Assembly: GCA_017561885.1 (NCBI GenBank) | Contig: JAFZBF010000022.1 | Location: 1-46,008, forward strand | Source: Bacteroidales bacterium | GTDB lineage: Bacteria > Bacteroidota > Bacteroidia > Bacteroidales > UBA932 | Direction: 5' to 3' | Length of the DNA: 46,008 nt | Shown here: positions 26,811-34,552 of the stretch, one piece after another | Layout of the letters: each line of letters begins with the position of its first letter | Position numbering within the stretch: the stretch's first letter is position 1 | The notes under the pieces: generated by a model | The model's database searches: none | What the model was told of the DNA's origin: nothing | What the model saw: the letters and a program-made list of their open reading frames with translations, nothing else | Made by a program: the position numbers and the translations under genes

Positions 26811-28319
26811 ATGAAGAAACTAATGATACTTCTCGTCGGCGCGCTGGCTGTAGCAGCGTGCTCGACTGCTCCCAAGAATCCTGTCCTGACAATAGAGGGC
26901 GGTCAGATCCAGGGAGTCGCCCTTGATGATGCTCCCGGTGTGACAGTATACCGTGGTATCCCTTATGCCGCGCCTCCTATCGGCGAGAACCGCTGGCGTG
27001 CACCGCAGCCTGTCGTTCCCTGGGAGGGCGTGCGCATCTGCGACCAGTTCGGCCATCCGCCGTATCAGGCTGTCCACTATCCCGGTGGTTACACCACAGA
27101 GTGGGGATACGGAGACGAGGCTCCCTACAGCGAGGACTGCCTCTATCTTAATGTATGGACCAAGGCTCCCGGACAGACCGACAAGAAACTGCCGGTTGCA
27201 GTGTGGATCTTCGGAGGCGGTCTCCGCGAAGGCTGGGGCAGCGAGCCGGAGTTTGACGGCAAGAACTGGGCTGGCAAGGATGTCGTTATCGTGACCTTCA
27301 ACTATCGTGTGGGCCCGTTCGGCTTTTTTGCCCATCCTGAGCTCTCTGCAGAGGATCCTGAGCATGCTACCGGCAACTGGGGTACCCTGGACCAGATAGA
27401 AGTCCTCAAGTGGGTCAAGCGCAATATCGCACAGTTCGGAGGCGATCCGGACAACGTGATGATCTTCGGACAGAGCGCCGGCGGCCGCAGCACCAAGTTC
27501 CTGAGTGCGTCTCCGCTCACAAAGGGCCTGTTCAACAAGGCTGTCATCATGAGTGCCAGCGGTCTGGTGGATCCGCGTGCACAACAGACAGCTCCAGCCG
27601 TTCCGGGTATGCCTGCAATGCCTATGGCTTCTCAGAGCCACTACACTCTGGCCGAGGCTGAAGCTTCTACAAAGGAAGTGGCCGACTGGGCCGGATTCAA
27701 GGATCTCGCATCCCTTCGCAGGGCTTCTACTGAGACAATCTATGCTATGGGCAGCCTTTATACTTCCGTAACCGGCAAGCGCAGCGTACTGTCCGCTTCG
27801 CCCATAGCTCCTTATATCGACGGCTATGTAATGGACAAGAACTTTGATGAAGCCTGCATCGACGGCTCACTTGCACAGGTTCCCTATATGATCGGTTACA
27901 CTCTCAATGATGCGGGGAATATGGCCGGCCAGATACGTACATTCTGCCTCAACCGTGAAGAAATGGGCGGCAAGGCATATGCCTATCAGTTTGCCCGTCC
28001 TCTCCCGACTGACGGACGTCCTAACGTACTGTCAGGCGCTTTCCATTCTTCAGACCTCTGGTTCGTGTTCAAGTCCCTCGAGCACTGCTGGCGTCCCTGG
28101 ACTCAGGGCGACTGGGATCTTTCTGAGAGAATGCTCACCGCATGGTCGAACTTCGCCAAATACGGTGATCCGAACGGTCCGGACGGCGGTGAATGGACTC
28201 CGTACACTGCGGCCAAGCCTGAATTCATGGTTTGGAAACTCGACGAAAACGATGCAGAGGCCTCCGAAATAGGCGAGCCCCTGACTCCTCCGCGTCCCAC
28301 AATGGGCACAAGACGATAG
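26811..28319 (+). CDS. Carboxylesterase (type B) lipoprotein
   Basis: This 502-residue protein has a lipoprotein signal (lipobox VAAC at about residue 17). It belongs to the carboxylesterase/acetylcholinesterase family: VYRGIPYAAPPIGENRWR, SEDCLYLNVW, NYRVGPFGFF and the nucleophile elbow FGQSAGG near residue 220. The catalytic His is in GAFHSSDLWFVF. Two usual residues differ. The oxyanion motif is FGGGL in place of HGGGF, and the acid position reads TLNDAGN where most members have an E-G pair, so the neighbouring Asp may serve. It is the last gene of the co-directional run from ackA. The substrate is unknown; an ester of plant or host origin is likely given its surface location. Confidence 0.88.
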   Translation: MKKLMILLVGALAVAACSTAPKNPVLTIEGGQIQGVALDDAPGVTVYRGIPYAAPPIGENRWRAPQPVVPWEGVRICDQFGHPPYQAVHYPGGYTTEWGYGDEAPYSEDCLYLNVWTKAPGQTDKKLPVAVWIFGGGLREGWGSEPEFDGKNWAGKDVVIVTFNYRVGPFGFFAHPELSAEDPEHATGNWGTLDQIEVLKWVKRNIAQFGGDPDNVMIFGQSAGGRSTKFLSASPLTKGLFNKAVIMSASGLVDPRAQQTAPAVPGMPAMPMASQSHYTLAEAEASTKEVADWAGFKDLASLRRASTETIYAMGSLYTSVTGKRSVLSASPIAPYIDGYVMDKNFDEACIDGSLAQVPYMIGYTLNDAGNMAGQIRTFCLNREEMGGKAYAYQFARPLPTDGRPNVLSGAFHSSDLWFVFKSLEHCWRPWTQGDWDLSERMLTAWSNFAKYGDPNGPDGGEWTPYTAAKPEFMVWKLDENDAEASEIGEPLTPPRPTMGTRR

Positions 28320-28347
28320 CTGGCACAATCTATGCAAGAAAAAAAGC

Positions 28348-28355
28348 TATCTTTG
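28348..28355 (+). promoter_or_regulatory. -7 box of the plug-protein gene
   Basis: TATCTTTG at 28348-28355 fits TAnnTTTG; the -33 region is weak. It lies 11 bp before the first ATG at 28367, so longer versions of the downstream gene that begin at 28232 are not credible. Confidence 0.6.
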
Positions 28356-28366
28356 CAAAAAATAAA

Positions 28367-28825
28367 ATGATGGCTATGAAAAGATTACTTATGATAATTG
28401 CTGCCACCCTGATGCTGGGAGGCACCCTGTGCGCACAGGAAAAGGTCAAGACAGGAAAGACTGTGTACAACAATGTGTTCGACCTGCTGCGTGACGAACC
28501 AGGCGTATATGTCGCTCCGGGCGGTGGAAACGGAGTCATGCCGAAGATCTACGTCCGCGGCATCAGCACCAATACCGAAAACACTCAACCTCTTTTCGTC
28601 GTGGATGGAATCCTGACGGACAATGTGACATACCTTCAGCCGGAAGATATCTATTCTGTAGAGGTCCTCAAGGACGGTACTTCTTCGATTTACGGCATGC
28701 AGGGACAGAACGGAGTAATAATCTTCAAGACGAAGACCGCGGCAGAGCAGGAACAGCGCGTGGCAGAGGCAGCGAAAGCTGCCAAGAAGGCTAAACGGGC
28801 TGCACGACGCAACAAGGATCAATAA
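28367..28825 (+). CDS. Orphan TonB-receptor plug-domain protein
   Basis: This small exported protein of about 152 residues has an N-terminal signal peptide (MKRLLMIIAATLMLGGTLCA from the third Met, 28376). The rest is the SusC-type plug motif set: VRGISTNTENTQPLFVVDG, YLQPEDIYSVEVLKDG and SIYGMQGQNGVIIFKT. No beta-barrel follows. The protein ends in an Ala/Lys/Arg-rich tail of about 30 residues (ending KKAKRAARRNKDQ). It could be a periplasmic plug mimic that contacts TonB or a SusD-like partner; this is inference. It has its own promoter and a strong bidirectional terminator after it. A second plug-like protein is at 45442-45951. Confidence 0.8.
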   Translation: MMAMKRLLMIIAATLMLGGTLCAQEKVKTGKTVYNNVFDLLRDEPGVYVAPGGGNGVMPKIYVRGISTNTENTQPLFVVDGILTDNVTYLQPEDIYSVEVLKDGTSSIYGMQGQNGVIIFKTKTAAEQEQRVAEAAKAAKKAKRAARRNKDQ

Positions 28826-28841
28826 ATATCCGCACCTGCAA

Positions 28842-28878
28842 AAATAAAAACGCAGCGCAAAACGCTGCGTTTTTATTT
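28842..28878. terminator. Bidirectional terminator between plug gene and tRNA-Asp
   Basis: A perfect 16-bp stem pairs AAATAAAAACGCAGCG (28842-28857) with CGCTGCGTTTTTATTT (28863-28878), with loop CAAAA. It has T tracts in both directions, ends the plus-strand plug gene and the minus-strand tRNA, and touches the tRNA 3' end. Confidence 0.92.
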
Positions 28879-28879
28879 G

Positions 28880-28954
28880 CGGTGCGGACGAGGCTCGAAC
28901 TCGCGACCCCCGGCGTGACAGGCCGGTATTCTAACCAAACTGAACTACCGCACC
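28880..28954 (-). tRNA. tRNA-Asp (anticodon GTC)
   Basis: On the minus strand the acceptor GGTGCGG pairs with CCGCACC (28881-28887), with discriminator G. The anticodon stem CCGGC/GCCGG holds the loop CTGTCAC, giving anticodon GTC (Asp). The T arm is GCGAG-TTCGAGC-CTCGT. No CCA is encoded. Confidence 0.95.
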
Positions 28955-28974
28955 ATTTTTCCCGATTGGGACTG

Positions 28975-29005
28975 CAAATATAGGCAATATTCAAAAATGT
29001 GCAAA
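28975..29005 (-). promoter_or_regulatory. Promoter of tRNA-Asp
   Basis: On the minus strand TTTG (29005 to 29002) and TATATTTG (28982 to 28975) are separated by exactly 19 bp. The start region then reads GCAGTCCCAATCGGGA, nearly identical to that of tRNA-Lys, including a small TCCC/GGGA inverted repeat (28960-28971). Confidence 0.8.
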
Positions 29006-29012
29006 TAATATA

Positions 29013-29549
29013 TCACAAATTTTTGAAGTAACTGAAATGCACGTTGCCGTATTTCTTCTCTTTTACAAAACGGGGTGCATCCTTGAAACTGAAGGTGCCG
29101 GGATGCTCGAGTATGAGCAAAGCGCCTTCGTTGAGGATACCGGCAGCAAAAACCTTCTCGGGGATGCCCTTAAGGTTGTCGATGGCATATGGCGGGTCGG
29201 CGAACACCAGGTCGAACTTCTTTGTGCATATGTTCAGGAAATCGAAGACATTGTGGTGCACCACCTGCATCCCCTTGATTCCGAGAGCCGCTGCAGTTTT
29301 CTTGATGAAACGTGCATTGGCCGGATTCATCTCGACCGAAATGATGTCACGGCAGCCACGGGATGCGGCTTCGTATGAGATGCTGCCTGTACCGGAGAAC
29401 AGGTCGAGCATCGATATCGTCTCGAAATCAAGTTCGTTAGTCAAGGTATTGAACAGCCCTTCCTTCGCATAGTCCGTGGTCGGCCGCGCAGCATAGCCGG
29501 CCGGCGGCATTATCGCCTTGCCTTTCAAGTCACCGCCGATTATCCGCAT
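29013..29549 (-). CDS. rsmD: 16S rRNA (guanine-966-N2)-methyltransferase RsmD
   Basis: This 178-residue Rossmann methyltransferase starts MRIIGGDLKGKAI and includes RPTTDYAKEGLFNTL, both typical of RsmD. SAM motif I is DLFSGTGSISYEAASRG near residue 49, and the catalytic motif is FADPPY near residue 115. It methylates G966 of 16S rRNA in the small ribosomal subunit. It is the last gene of a three-gene minus-strand unit and overlaps the DUF3822-type gene by 10 bp. Confidence 0.95.
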   Translation of the reverse strand: MRIIGGDLKGKAIMPPAGYAARPTTDYAKEGLFNTLTNELDFETISMLDLFSGTGSISYEAASRGCRDIISVEMNPANARFIKKTAAALGIKGMQVVHHNVFDFLNICTKKFDLVFADPPYAIDNLKGIPEKVFAAGILNEGALLILEHPGTFSFKDAPRFVKEKKYGNVHFSYFKNL

Positions 29550-29995
29550 AGAGGCTCCACTCCCTTGAAATAAGAGAACATAAGTTCCTGGTTCTCGTAT
29601 GCAATGTCACCCCTGTAGTAAAGGGTAGTCATCTGTGGGTTGATCTGGAAATCGTGCAGGGTGGCGAATATGAAGTACAGGGCAGTAGTGAAATCCTTGG
29701 CTTCATAGGAGTTCGCAAGCAGCAGCTTGTCTCCGGCACCGATTGCCAGATGGATCGCTGAATCCTTTATGCAGAACAGCACTTTGTTGTAATCGTGGAT
29801 CTGGGGAAGACGGCAAAGCAGGTCATATATGACCGGTTCCCTGTCGTCATCACCGGGTACAAAAAGCAGAACTGCCTCAAAAGCGGGCAGTTCTACATAT
29901 CTTATTGTTTCCGATGGCGAGACTCCAACGACCTGTGACAGAACCTGTACGTCTCCGTTGAAGAACTCTTTCGGAACGAGCGTGTATTTCTCCAC
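29540..29995 (-). CDS. Short DUF3822-family protein
   Basis: This 151-residue protein resembles DUF3822, a Bacteroidetes family usually encoded just before rsmD, by YTLVPKEFF and the later KVLFCIKDSAIHLAIG, KLLLANSYEAKDFTTALYFIF and TTLYYRGDI. From memory, family members are about 260-280 residues and have an N-terminal third before the YTLVP motif. Here the protein begins at that motif. The start is GTG at 29995, immediately after the upstream TAG (TAGTG, 1-nt overlap), so there is no room for a longer form in the same frame without crossing the upstream gene. It may be a genuine short version. Function is unknown. Confidence 0.6.
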   Translation of the reverse strand: MEKYTLVPKEFFNGDVQVLSQVVGVSPSETIRYVELPAFEAVLLFVPGDDDREPVIYDLLCRLPQIHDYNKVLFCIKDSAIHLAIGAGDKLLLANSYEAKDFTTALYFIFATLHDFQINPQMTTLYYRGDIAYENQELMFSYFKGVEPLCG

Positions 29996-30603
29996 TACTC
30001 CCAGTTACCGGCGTTGTTGTTAGGATTGTCGATGCTACCTACCTGCAGTCCGGGATAACGGCCCTGGTCGGTCCTTTCATAATTGAGGTTGACGAGGAGC
30101 TGATGGTCCATACCCTTGAGAAGAGAGTTGTAAGGGATGTCTGCCTCGAACAGAGGAACGTTCACGCCAGAAACCACTTTGATGTCGGATTTCATGATAA
30201 CCGGATCACCATTTGAATAAGGAATGGTGCGCAGATACTCAGGATTGAAATTCACTCTGTCATTCAGAAGGGTATCGCGAACTTTCAGTTTGATGCTCTC
30301 ACGCCTTACGAGCTTCTGGGCAACGGCCACAGAGTCGTCCATTGAACCTATCTGCTTGATGATGGTCATTTCACCATTGTTGTAGAAGTCAATCAGAGAG
30401 TCCATTGAAGGAGCATAGTGATTGTAGACATTCTTGTAAGCAACCTGCAGAGTGCGGATGTCCTTGAGAAGGGTGATGGCGTCAGCTTCTCTGGCAGCTT
30501 TCTCATTATTGAACTTTACAGGTTCCATGATACTCTTGACAAGCAGATATGCAAGCGCAAGAATCATCAAAGGCAGAATGACGTAGGTAAGAAGTTTTTT
30601 CAT
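29995..30603 (-). CDS. Membrane-anchored protein of unknown function
   Basis: This 202-residue protein has one N-terminal hydrophobic helix (about 5-24), then a positively charged start and a soluble, probably periplasmic domain. A likely helical segment with LLKDIRTLQVAYKNVYNHYA near residue 45 gives a faint resemblance to pilin-like or coiled-coil proteins. I recall similar proteins upstream of DUF3822-rsmD in Bacteroidales, but no function is known to me. It is the first gene of the unit and ends in a TAG that overlaps the next GTG start. Confidence 0.6.
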   Translation of the reverse strand: MKKLLTYVILPLMILALAYLLVKSIMEPVKFNNEKAAREADAITLLKDIRTLQVAYKNVYNHYAPSMDSLIDFYNNGEMTIIKQIGSMDDSVAVAQKLVRRESIKLKVRDTLLNDRVNFNPEYLRTIPYSNGDPVIMKSDIKVVSGVNVPLFEADIPYNSLLKGMDHQLLVNLNYERTDQGRYPGLQVGSIDNPNNNAGNWE

Positions 30604-30702
30604 GTTATAATTTATTTATTTTTTCTATTATCCGTGCTAATACAGATATGCTAATCTGGCTTACAAAAATAAAAATAATATTTAGTCCTTGCAATATATT
30701 TT

Positions 30703-30710
30703 TAATTTTG
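30703..30710 (+). promoter_or_regulatory. -7 box of nrnA
   Basis: TAATTTTG at 30703-30710 matches TAnnTTTG, in a strongly AT-rich gap between divergent genes. It lies very close to the coding start, so the leader is short or the true start is the GTG at 30732. Confidence 0.5.
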
Positions 30711-30722
30711 CAGAAATAATTT

Positions 30723-31760
30723 TTGCGTCAAGTGAAGACCTGTAAAAATGCAGAACAGTTGTGGAGTCTGGTGGAGTCAAGCTCCAGAATCGTTCTGGTC
30801 GGGCATACGAATCCGGACGGCGATGCCATAGGCTCCCTGTCCGCAATGTACTATTTCATAAGGCAGACCGGCAAGAGTGCCTCCTTGATGGTCCCCAATT
30901 CCTTCCCTGATTTCCTGTCGTGCCTGAACCCTGCAGAAGAGCCAGTGCTCATATACAGGAACGATACTGATGTCTGCGAGAAACTCATTGCAGATGCCGA
31001 CCTTATCATCTGTATGGATATGAGCGGACCTAAGCGCATTGACGAGATGTCTGATGCCATACTGAAAAACAGCTTGACGAAGAGGATACTCATCGACCAT
31101 CACCTCAATCCGGATGTGGATCCGTTCGATACGGTGATTTCCGATACGGAAGTGTCTTCGACCTGCGAACTGCTTCTGTCGCTGATCCTGGAATCACCTG
31201 TCATTGACGGAGACATATCAAGGCTCAGCTTGGAATGCGCCACATCGATCGCAGCGGGTATGCTTACTGACACCAACAATTTCTCCAACTCGATATTTCC
31301 TGCAACCCTCGAAAGGATGTCTCTTCTCCTCCGGCGAGGAGTGGACAGAGATTGTCTGTACAACGAAATCTTCTGCTCTTATTCCGCATCGAGGATGAAG
31401 CTTATGGGTTACCTCCTTTCGGAGAAGATGAAGATAATCCAGGATGGCTGCGTAGCCTTTATGATTCTCGACAAGTCGGAAAAGGAGAAATACTCATTCC
31501 GTACAGGAGACTCTGAAGGCTTTGTAAACCTTCCGCTCAGGATAAAGGGAATCAAGATGTCAGCCCTTCTTACGGAAGATGACGAATTCGTGAAGGTCTC
31601 GCTTCGTTCGAAGGGCGATCTGGACGTGAACCGGTTCGCAAGGGAATATTGCAACGGCGGCGGTCATCGCAACGCTTCCGGCGGGAGACTCTATATGAAT
31701 ATCTCCGAAACTGCAGCATATTTCACAGAGAGCGTATATGATTATTTCAAAAAGGCATAG
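30723..31760 (+). CDS. nrnA: DHH/DHHA1 phosphoesterase, NrnA-like
   Basis: This protein is about 345 residues. N-terminal DHH motifs are VGHTNPDGDAIGSLSAMYYF, ICMDMSGPKR and ILIDHHLNPD (the DHH metal site near residue 124). The C-terminal DHHA1 motif is CNGGGHRNASGG near residue 318. NrnA degrades short oligoribonucleotides and dephosphorylates 3'-phosphoadenosine 5'-phosphate; some relatives act on c-di-AMP or pApA. The reading frame begins with TTG at 30723; a GTG at 30732 (M-K-T-C-K) is equally plausible, as there is no in-frame ATG nearby. The next gene follows with its own promoter. Confidence 0.9.
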   Translation: MRQVKTCKNAEQLWSLVESSSRIVLVGHTNPDGDAIGSLSAMYYFIRQTGKSASLMVPNSFPDFLSCLNPAEEPVLIYRNDTDVCEKLIADADLIICMDMSGPKRIDEMSDAILKNSLTKRILIDHHLNPDVDPFDTVISDTEVSSTCELLLSLILESPVIDGDISRLSLECATSIAAGMLTDTNNFSNSIFPATLERMSLLLRRGVDRDCLYNEIFCSYSASRMKLMGYLLSEKMKIIQDGCVAFMILDKSEKEKYSFRTGDSEGFVNLPLRIKGIKMSALLTEDDEFVKVSLRSKGDLDVNRFAREYCNGGGHRNASGGRLYMNISETAAYFTESVYDYFKKA

Positions 31761-31775
31761 CTTTTGCTAAATTTG
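31745..31775 (+). promoter_or_regulatory. Promoter of the FKBP lipoprotein pair
   Basis: TTTC (31745-31748) and TAAATTTG (31768-31775) are separated by 19 bp; the latter sits between the nrnA stop and the ATG at 31783. The leader would be very short or absent. Confidence 0.5.
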
Positions 31776-31782
31776 CGCTCGT

Positions 31783-32262
31783 ATGAAACTGTCAGTTCTC
31801 ATCTTTGCTTCATTAGCCATTGCGATTGTATCTGTGTCGGCCTGCACGCTGGAAGACAAGATCAGTCTGTGCGTCACGCAGGAAGAGAACATCGAATCAT
31901 ACATAGCTAACAAATATGCAGACTCTACAGTCGTGGTTTCGGAACACGGCATTTCCCGGGTTGTGATGGTCCACGGCATAGGCAATCCGGCCCAGGCAGG
32001 GGACAGCGTACTGTTTTCTTACCAGGGGTATACTTTTGAAAACGGACCCGGAAACCAGTTTGCCGAAGGTACTGTCAAGTCACGTCTTGGCAACGGCAGC
32101 CTGCTCAGCGGTCTTGACGAAGGTATGGCCGGTATGATGCGAGGTGAGGAGGCCTATATCATTTTCTCGGCAAGATATGGTTTCTTCGACCAGGCTGCAG
32201 GGTCCGTCGTCCCGATGACTCCGCTCATCTATTATGTCAAATTAGAAGATATCTATAAATAA
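31783..32262 (+). CDS. FKBP-type peptidyl-prolyl isomerase lipoprotein
   Basis: This 159-residue protein has a lipoprotein signal with lipobox VSAC at residue 21. The C-terminal half is FKBP-like: AGDSVLFSYQGYTFENG, then SLLSGLDEGMAGMMRGEEAY and FSARYGFFDQ. It should sit on the periplasmic or outer face and aid protein folding, as do the gliding-associated PPIases of Bacteroidetes. Whether the active-site aromatics suffice for isomerase activity is unclear. The stop codon overlaps the next ATG by 1 nt, so the two FKBP-like lipoproteins are made together. Confidence 0.8.
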   Translation: MKLSVLIFASLAIAIVSVSACTLEDKISLCVTQEENIESYIANKYADSTVVVSEHGISRVVMVHGIGNPAQAGDSVLFSYQGYTFENGPGNQFAEGTVKSRLGNGSLLSGLDEGMAGMMRGEEAYIIFSARYGFFDQAAGSVVPMTPLIYYVKLEDIYK

Positions 32263-33284
32263 TGAAAAAGTCCTTGCTCTTCATACTTGCCGGCGCTGTC
32301 CTTGCAACGATGCTCGTTTCCTGCGAAGTTTCGCCTGTGGATGATTCTACGACTCAGAACAAAAGAGTGAGAGATGCCTGGGTAAGGGTTAACTACGGTA
32401 GCGATTATGTGGCTCTCACCGAATCTGGAATCTACATCCTCGAAGAAACCCCCGGCTCCGGTTCCGCTGTCAAGGATTCGACATACTGCTTCGTCCATTA
32501 TTCAATGAGGAATCTGGACGGGACTTACACCAAAACTACCGATCCCCAAGTTGCCAAGATGAATCTGGGCACTTATTCTGATACTCTCTACTGGAGTCCT
32601 GCGATATGGAGGATTGCCGATTATACCGAGAATGACGGAGTCCGCGAACTGCTGTCCAAAATGAAGACCGGAGGCAAGGTTACGGCTATTGTTCCTCCCG
32701 AGTTGTCTTCCATCACATATCCGGAACACTATAATACCTACTATACCAGCCACAATCCGGAATTTTCCAAAAATACCATATACGAAATATCTCTCGAGAA
32801 GACGGTAACCGATATCGAACAATATGAGTTCGACCTTCTGAAGAATTATGCCGACAAGTACTGGGGCGGTTTGGATTCTACCCTGAGAGGTTATTATTTC
32901 AAGAAACTTAAGGAAAATCCAGCTGAGGGCGATACGATAGTGGACGGTACTTCGGTGGATGTATACTACTCCGGCCACATAATCGACGGTATCACCGACA
33001 GTTTCCTGTTTGATACCAATATTGCTGACACCGCCCGTATGTACAGGCGTTACAGCAGCGACAACCAGTACAGTGCCTTGTCTGTCGTATACAAGAAAGA
33101 TTCCGATGAGTGTATTTCTGCGAATACTCTCGTCGACGGATTTGCGATTGCAATGTCCGAATTCAAGTATGACGAAGAAGCTGTTGTGTTCTTCAGTTCA
33201 TCATATGGCTATGAAAATGAAGGCAGCGGCACCATCCCCGGTCACTGTCCGCTGGTATTCTACATCAGAACACCCAAGAAATAA
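32262..33284 (+). CDS. Tandem FKBP-like lipoprotein
   Basis: This 340-residue protein has a lipoprotein signal (MLVSCEV, Cys at about 22). There are two FKBP-like halves. The first (about 45-185) contains CFVHYSMRNLDGTYTKT and ELLSKMKTGGKVTAIVP. The second (about 195-340) contains VDVYYSGHIIDG, FAIAMSEFKYDEEAVVFFSS and SSYGYENEGSG. The halves are diverged and lack parts of the usual active site, so a chaperone or binding role is as likely as isomerase activity. It ends 5 bp before the convergent barrel-protein gene, with no visible terminator between them. Confidence 0.75.
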   Translation: MKKSLLFILAGAVLATMLVSCEVSPVDDSTTQNKRVRDAWVRVNYGSDYVALTESGIYILEETPGSGSAVKDSTYCFVHYSMRNLDGTYTKTTDPQVAKMNLGTYSDTLYWSPAIWRIADYTENDGVRELLSKMKTGGKVTAIVPPELSSITYPEHYNTYYTSHNPEFSKNTIYEISLEKTVTDIEQYEFDLLKNYADKYWGGLDSTLRGYYFKKLKENPAEGDTIVDGTSVDVYYSGHIIDGITDSFLFDTNIADTARMYRRYSSDNQYSALSVVYKKDSDECISANTLVDGFAIAMSEFKYDEEAVVFFSSSYGYENEGSGTIPGHCPLVFYIRTPKK

Positions 33285-33289
33285 CGAGG

Positions 33290-34552
33290 CTATAGAGTTA
33301 TCCTAAGGCCAGTGGCTACATTGCAGAGATTGGCGGGCTTTTCTGTACGGTAAGTCTGCAGGTTATGGCCTTTGAACGGAACTTCCCAATAAAGCTGAGG
33401 CTCTAGATACAGTCCCAGCCTGTCAGTGATGTTGAACTGGATGCCGGTCGTCCCTATCAGGGAGAGACTGGGCTTGTCTTTCTGGATTTTGTTCCCTGCG
33501 ACAGTTGCAGCTACGCAGTAATCACCCTCTATTCCGCCTCCAACATACAGGTCGAGCCATCTGCCGGAATGCAGAGTCAGGTCAAGCCGCACCGGAATGC
33601 CGATATAATGTACATGCTGAGTCTTCCTGATGTCCGTCGGACCGTAATAAGATAACTCTGATGAATACAATGAATAGTCCAGTCCTGTAGTCAGGCTGAT
33701 TCTCTGGGACAGGGGAACCCTTATGGACAGACCTGTTTTCAGAGGGGGCTTGTGACTGATGCCTTTAACAACCTCGGCAGGCTGGGAATCTTCGTCACTA
33801 AACGGACTAGTACCATAACTTGGATTGCCAGTATACAGATATGAACTGTCTCCATGCGCATACGCGCGAAGAATTAGTGTAGCGCCCGCCGGTTCGGCAT
33901 TGTCATAATTTTTCCCTACTGCGGAAACCAGGACAGCTGCCAGCAACCCTCCTCCGGTTATCTTTCCCCAGGTAGCGGTATTCAGAGATGTAATCCCCCT
34001 GTCGGCTACAGTAACTTCCGGAAAATGGATCTGGGGTGTCGACGAGCCTGTGGTCATATCAATGGTACTGGCCTGTTCCGCCGGGGCCTGGCCGGCCGGT
34101 TTCTGCTCCGCCGGGGCCTCTTCAGGTTGCGCCGTATCTGTCGGAAGTATAATTTCTTCCTCCGGCGACAGGGCGCTTTGTCCAGTCACCTTTGGCGTCA
34201 CTGCGTGCGCAACAAGCGGCTTGACCTGTACGGGGGCAGTTGCGGCGGATGTTTCCGGTTCACCTGATGACTCAGTTTCACCGGATGGTTCAGTGGATAC
34301 AGCAACGGCGACTGTCGGCTGCTGTGACTGCTGGATGTTTTGTTCAGGAACGCCAGGCTGTCTAAGGAGCAGAACGGCAGCGATGCCTGCTGCAGCGGCG
34401 GCCGGCAGGATCCACACCAGCGGCGAATGTTTCTTCGCCGCGGTCTTGCCGGTTTCCTCCCTGCGGGCTCTGAACTCGGCAAGACTTCCTTCCGGGAGGA
34501 CACTTTCGTATCCTTCCAGCTTGTCTTTGATTATGTCTTCCCAGTTCTTCAT
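33290..34552 (-). CDS. Membrane-anchored outer-membrane-barrel-like protein, probable ECF anti-sigma partner
   Basis: This 420-residue protein has an unusual order. A short cytoplasmic N-terminus (1-43, MKNWEDIIKDKLEGYESVLP...) is followed by one inner-membrane helix (about 44-63). Then comes a long Pro/Ala/Glu/Gln-rich linker (about 64-190), and a C-terminal domain (about 195-420) with alternating strands such as RISLTTGLDYSLYSSELSYY and RWLDLYVGGGIEGDY, like a small outer-membrane beta-barrel. It overlaps the ECF sigma gene by 4 nt (ATGA), the usual place for the anti-sigma factor. The chain could therefore span the envelope, with the N-terminus holding the sigma factor and the barrel sensing the outer membrane. 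This topology is inference from sequence. Confidence 0.7.
   Translation of the reverse strand: MKNWEDIIKDKLEGYESVLPEGSLAEFRARREETGKTAAKKHSPLVWILPAAAAAGIAAVLLLRQPGVPEQNIQQSQQPTVAVAVSTEPSGETESSGEPETSAATAPVQVKPLVAHAVTPKVTGQSALSPEEEIILPTDTAQPEEAPAEQKPAGQAPAEQASTIDMTTGSSTPQIHFPEVTVADRGITSLNTATWGKITGGGLLAAVLVSAVGKNYDNAEPAGATLILRAYAHGDSSYLYTGNPSYGTSPFSDEDSQPAEVVKGISHKPPLKTGLSIRVPLSQRISLTTGLDYSLYSSELSYYGPTDIRKTQHVHYIGIPVRLDLTLHSGRWLDLYVGGGIEGDYCVAATVAGNKIQKDKPSLSLIGTTGIQFNITDRLGLYLEPQLYWEVPFKGHNLQTYRTEKPANLCNVATGLRITL

Noticed and set aside
28232..28366. Upstream extension of the plug gene into the carboxylesterase end
   Set aside because: It lacks a signal peptide at its start and lies upstream of the -7 box; the ATG at 28367 or 28376 gives a proper exported protein.
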